The notes beneath the pieces were generated by a model. It had not been told where the DNA came from and searched no databases. It saw only the letters and a list, made by a program, of their open reading frames with translations. Positions 22,564 to 24,948 of a stretch of DNA of 24,948 nucleotides are shown one piece after another. The stretch is taken from positions 1 to 24,948 of the forward strand of contig CAYMBP010000020.1 in assembly GCA_964388745.1 (NCBI GenBank). The letters run 5' to 3'. The position numbers and the translations under genes were made by a program. Origin of the DNA: CAYMBP01 sp964388745. GTDB lineage: Bacteria; Babelota; Babeliae; Babelales; RVW-14. Positions within the stretch are counted from its first letter, which is position 1. The number at the start of each line of letters is the position of its first letter.

Positions 22564-23469
22564 ATGAAACAAAACTATAATCTCTCGATTGTCAATCATA
22601 GCTACGAAAAAATCTTAGAGTTAAGAAAAGCGCATCAGGCAAAAAAGCCTATTGCTACTATCAAACAACGCTTCAATGAAATCATCTATGATTACTACCA
22701 CTATAATCGACGACCCTTTGCATGGCGTGATGAACGATCACCTTACCGAGTGGTTGTCTCTGAAATTATGCTGCAGCAAACACAAACAGACCGCGTCACA
22801 CAAAAATTCGAAAAATTTATCACCCACTTTCCCTCTTTCGAGGATCTTGCTACTGCATCATTTGAAGAGGTCTTGCGCGTGTGGAAAGGGCTTGGATACA
22901 ACAGACGAGCTCAGGCACTTCATGAAATTGCAAAAGTGATTACACTGCAACACAATGGTCAATTACCAAATGATCCAGACTTATTGGTCACCCTCAAAGG
23001 AATTGGCCTTGCAACAGCTGCATCAATCTGTGCATTTGCATTTAATAGACCAACAGTTTTTATTGAAACAAATATCCGTACTGTTTTTATTTACTGTTTT
23101 TATCATGACATCAAAGATATTCATGATAAAGACCTGCTCATTCTGATTGAACAGATGCTTGATAAAAAAAATCCTCGAGATTGGTATTACGCATTAATGG
23201 ACTATGGTGTCATGTTAAAGAAAACTATAGGAAACTTATGCCGTCTTAGTGCACACTATAATACGCAGTCTCGATTTGAGGGATCTGACAGACAACTCAG
23301 GGGACAAATACTGCAGGCACTACTTGATCATTCAACAGTATTAAACATACAAACGCTACCCACTCTTCTTAACCGCCCGCATGAAGAAGAACGAATTAAT
23401 GGCATTATTAACGATCTGTCTCGAGACAAGTTGATAACAATAAAAAAAGAGTTTATCAAACTTTCGTAA
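22564..23469 (+). CDS. MutY-like A/G-specific adenine glycosylase lacking the Fe-S cluster
   Basis: 301 residues, an HhH-GPD base-excision repair enzyme expected to remove adenine mispaired with 8-oxoguanine. The MutY pattern is clear: PFAWRDERSPYRVVVSEIML then QQT, with the catalytic Glu67; FEEVLRVWKGLGYNRRAQAL; the hairpin VTLKGIGLATAASICAFAF. The usual catalytic Asp is Glu168 in FIETNIRTVFIYCF. The four Cys of the [4Fe-4S] loop are absent: after LMDYGVMLKKTIGNL there is one Cys only, then RLSAHYNTQSRFEGSDRQLR. The NUDIX-like C-terminal 8-oxoG reader is replaced by about 60 residues resembling a winged helix. The same variant pattern is, to my recollection, common in reduced-genome bacteria. 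AAGGC lies upstream of ATG. pgeF starts 11 bp downstream, so the two likely share a transcript. Confidence 0.85.
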   Translation: MKQNYNLSIVNHSYEKILELRKAHQAKKPIATIKQRFNEIIYDYYHYNRRPFAWRDERSPYRVVVSEIMLQQTQTDRVTQKFEKFITHFPSFEDLATASFEEVLRVWKGLGYNRRAQALHEIAKVITLQHNGQLPNDPDLLVTLKGIGLATAASICAFAFNRPTVFIETNIRTVFIYCFYHDIKDIHDKDLLILIEQMLDKKNPRDWYYALMDYGVMLKKTIGNLCRLSAHYNTQSRFEGSDRQLRGQILQALLDHSTVLNIQTLPTLLNRPHEEERINGIINDLSRDKLITIKKEFIKLS

Positions 23470-23480
23470 AAGGATCCGTT

Positions 23481-24206
23481 ATGATTATTCATCAAAAAAA
23501 CAACTATCTCTTCTGCTTTGGACAAAAAAGTGATTATCAAGAATCAATCAAGTTGGAACAATTCTCTGACTATTGCCACACTTTCTGCACAGAATACAGC
23601 TTTGATAGTCTCACGTTGCTTCAACAGACACATGGCGTTAATGGATACCAGATTACGTACGAGCAAACTGGAGCATCACCTCTTCATCTTTTTGAACAAC
23701 CTGGCGACTTTTTAACAACAGACAAAAAAAATACAGCTCTTGCAGTTGCAACTGCTGACTGCTTGCCCATTATTTTTTATGATAGTGATAATAATGCAAT
23801 TGCCCTTGCTCATGCTGGCTGGCGAGGCTCAACACAAAATATCGTTGAGCACGTTCTTCAAAAAATGATTGCGGTATATAATACTCAACATGAAAACCTC
23901 AAGCTCTTCTTTGGTCCAAATGCTGGCCCATGTTGCTATAAAGTAGAAGAAAACTTTCGTGATAACCTTGCTCACTTCAGACTTGAAGAAGAAGAGCTTG
24001 CTCTTATTATGCCGCGCTCAAACGAACAATATTATTTTGATAATGCACAACTCAACATACACCTTCTAAAACAGCTAGGAATAAAAGAACAGCAGATCTC
24101 AAGCCTTTATAATCATTGCACAATTCACAATAAAGAATACCACTCATATCGACGAGATGGAGGAAAAGCAGGAAGACAGCTCACTATTGTGTGCCTTAAG
24201 AAATAA
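23481..24206 (+). CDS. pgeF: Purine nucleoside phosphorylase / polyphenol oxidase family protein YfiH
   Basis: 241 residues, matching E. coli YfiH (243). Members of this LACC1/YfiH family act on purine nucleosides (phosphorylase and adenosine deaminase activities) and were earlier called multicopper polyphenol oxidases; E. coli PgeF is also linked to peptidoglycan editing. The zinc-binding residues are visible: His in LLQQTHGVNG near 50, Cys in TADCLPIIFYD near 94, His in LAHAGWRGSTQN near 111. Further signatures are FFGPNAGPCCYKVEENF and YHSYRRDGGKAGRQL at the end. AAAGGA lies 6-7 nt before ATG. It follows the glycosylase by 11 bp. The downstream gap of 111 bp holds an inverted repeat belonging to the next gene. 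Confidence 0.93.
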   Translation: MIIHQKNNYLFCFGQKSDYQESIKLEQFSDYCHTFCTEYSFDSLTLLQQTHGVNGYQITYEQTGASPLHLFEQPGDFLTTDKKNTALAVATADCLPIIFYDSDNNAIALAHAGWRGSTQNIVEHVLQKMIAVYNTQHENLKLFFGPNAGPCCYKVEENFRDNLAHFRLEEEELALIMPRSNEQYYFDNAQLNIHLLKQLGIKEQQISSLYNHCTIHNKEYHSYRRDGGKAGRQLTIVCLKK

Positions 24207-24276
24207 AGGATCTTTAACTCACAACCACTCTAAACTCACTCACCATATTAAGATACTATTTATATGCTAAACTTAA

Positions 24277-24299
24277 CTTGTTAAAAAACCATTAACAAG
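24277..24299. promoter_or_regulatory. Perfect 8-bp inverted repeat upstream of the AAA-ATPase-like gene
   Basis: CTTGTTAA (24277-24284) and TTAACAAG (24292-24299) are exact inverted copies around a 7-nt centre. The element ends 4 nt before the AGAGGA ribosome site. No T-run follows, so it is not a terminator for pgeF. It fits an operator for a dimeric repressor or an mRNA hairpin affecting ribosome access. Confidence 0.5.
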
Positions 24300-24317
24300 G
24301 ATTAGAGGAACCAAACC

Positions 24318-24948
24318 ATGGCAGAGCTGAAAAAATTACCCATTGGCCTTCAAGCATTTGATAAGATACTAAAAGGAGATTATCTTTATATTGATAAGAC
24401 TCAGCTTATCCTTGATCTTATCCAAACACAAAATGCCAGCTTTATAGCTCGCCCTCGCAGATTTGGCAAATCTCTTTTGCTTTCAACCATGCAAGCAATC
24501 TTTGAAGGTAAACGGGAGCTCTTTTCTGGACTTGCTATAGATCAGTTTGACTACGATTGGCAGCATCATCCCATTATCAAACTCACCATGTCCAATATTA
24601 AAATCCAGAAGGACAAGAGCTTAAACAAGCCGATCTTTGAAATGCTTTCAGATTGTGCACAATTTCATGGTATTGAAATTGAAGAAACCTCATCTCCTGG
24701 TCGCTTTCTTATTCGGCTGGTTCAACGCCTTAATCAAAAATATAACACCAGAGTAGTTATCCTTATTGATGAGTATGATAAACCAATTTTAGATGTTATT
24801 AATCAACCTGAGATGACTCATGTGCGAGATGAATTACATAATTTTTACGTCGTCTTAAAAGACCTTGATCATTATCTTCGCTTTCTCTTTCTTACTGGCG
24901 TAAGTCGCTTTTCACGCACAAGCATTTTCTCAGGACTCAATCAGTTAA
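24318..24948 (+). CDS. AAA-ATPase-like / PD-(D/E)XK nuclease superfamily protein, 5' part (runs off right edge)
   Basis: 210 codons from ATG, with AGAGGA about 8 nt upstream; the frame is still open at the last base. It matches the AAA-ATPase-like N-terminal domain usually followed by a DUF1703 PD-(D/E)XK nuclease domain: LPIGLQAFDKILKGDYLYID then KT at the start, a P-loop-like RPRRFGKSLLLSTM near residues 50-63, ELFSGLAIDQFDY, HPIIKLTMSNI, a Walker B-like RVVILIDEYDKPILDVI near 150, and FLFLTGVSRFSRTSIFSGLN at the edge. Full members have roughly 500-550 residues, so more than half is missing. The family is often multicopy in host-associated bacteria and in Bacteroidetes; its biological role is not established, and mobile or toxin-related roles have been suggested. 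An inverted repeat upstream may control it. Confidence 0.88.
   Translation, partial: MAELKKLPIGLQAFDKILKGDYLYIDKTQLILDLIQTQNASFIARPRRFGKSLLLSTMQAIFEGKRELFSGLAIDQFDYDWQHHPIIKLTMSNIKIQKDKSLNKPIFEMLSDCAQFHGIEIEETSSPGRFLIRLVQRLNQKYNTRVVILIDEYDKPILDVINQPEMTHVRDELHNFYVVLKDLDHYLRFLFLTGVSRFSRTSIFSGLNQL

Noticed and set aside
1..24948. Search for tRNA or rRNA genes, CRISPR arrays, insertion sequences and replication origins
   Set aside because: Reading through the spacers I found no T-loop-like GGTTCGA motifs in a cloverleaf context, no regularly spaced direct repeats, no transposase-like protein, and no DnaA-box cluster. I could not run covariance or repeat-finding programs, so small RNAs may be missed.

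Overview
The window is AT-rich bacterial DNA with tightly packed genes, a standard genetic code, and no rRNA, tRNA, CRISPR array or transposase that I can see. Conserved housekeeping genes (ruvX, polA, rpmA, secF, rho, tsaD, a mutY-like glycosylase, pgeF) alternate with lineage-specific genes whose products carry Sec-type signal peptides and eukaryote-like repeats (ankyrin-like, WD40-like). It also holds an AAA-ATPase-like/PD-(D/E)XK family gene. This mix suggests an intracellular or amoeba-associated bacterium. Candidatus Dependentiae (TM6/Babeliae) is my best guess, from general resemblance only, because no marker in the window proves it.

Layout. 1-144 (-) is the start of a secreted protein that runs off the left edge. 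501-3371 (+) is a two-gene unit: a probable lipoprotein fusing a Memo domain to an AMMECR1 domain, then a nitrite-reductase-like FAD/NAD oxidoreductase. 3414-5767 (-) holds ruvX and, upstream of it behind a likely terminator, a secreted protein with a degenerate HD domain. A 278-bp divergent spacer containing a C10 tract and a 10-bp direct repeat separates that gene from 6046-7475 (+), an exported ankyrin-like repeat gene broken by a -1 frameshift at an A7 run. 7503-8293 (-) is a TylF/MycF-like methyltransferase, also broken, at a G5 run. 8460-13355 (+) is a five-gene, nearly overlapping unit of exported proteins: three clear tandem paralogues with about 42-44-residue ankyrin-like repeats, a WD40-like protein, and a fourth, more regular repeat protein. 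13427-20198 (+) is the housekeeping block polA, rpmA, secF, rho, tsaD. 20206-22436 (-) encodes an apparently exported FAD protein and an EamA/DMT transporter. 22564-24206 (+) is mutY-like plus pgeF, and 24318 to the right edge (+) is the start of an AAA-ATPase-like gene behind a perfect 8-bp inverted repeat.

How it fits together. The housekeeping genes cover DNA replication and repair, translation, protein export and transcription termination. The most distinctive part is 5768-13355, a secreted repeat-protein island. Its genes share signal peptides with an unusual preference for Met right after the predicted cleavage site. The island also carries a poly-C tract between divergent promoters and two homopolymer frameshifts within 1.5 kb. 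These are the features of a variable surface or effector locus. Sequencing error in the homopolymers is a serious alternative that the sequence alone cannot exclude.
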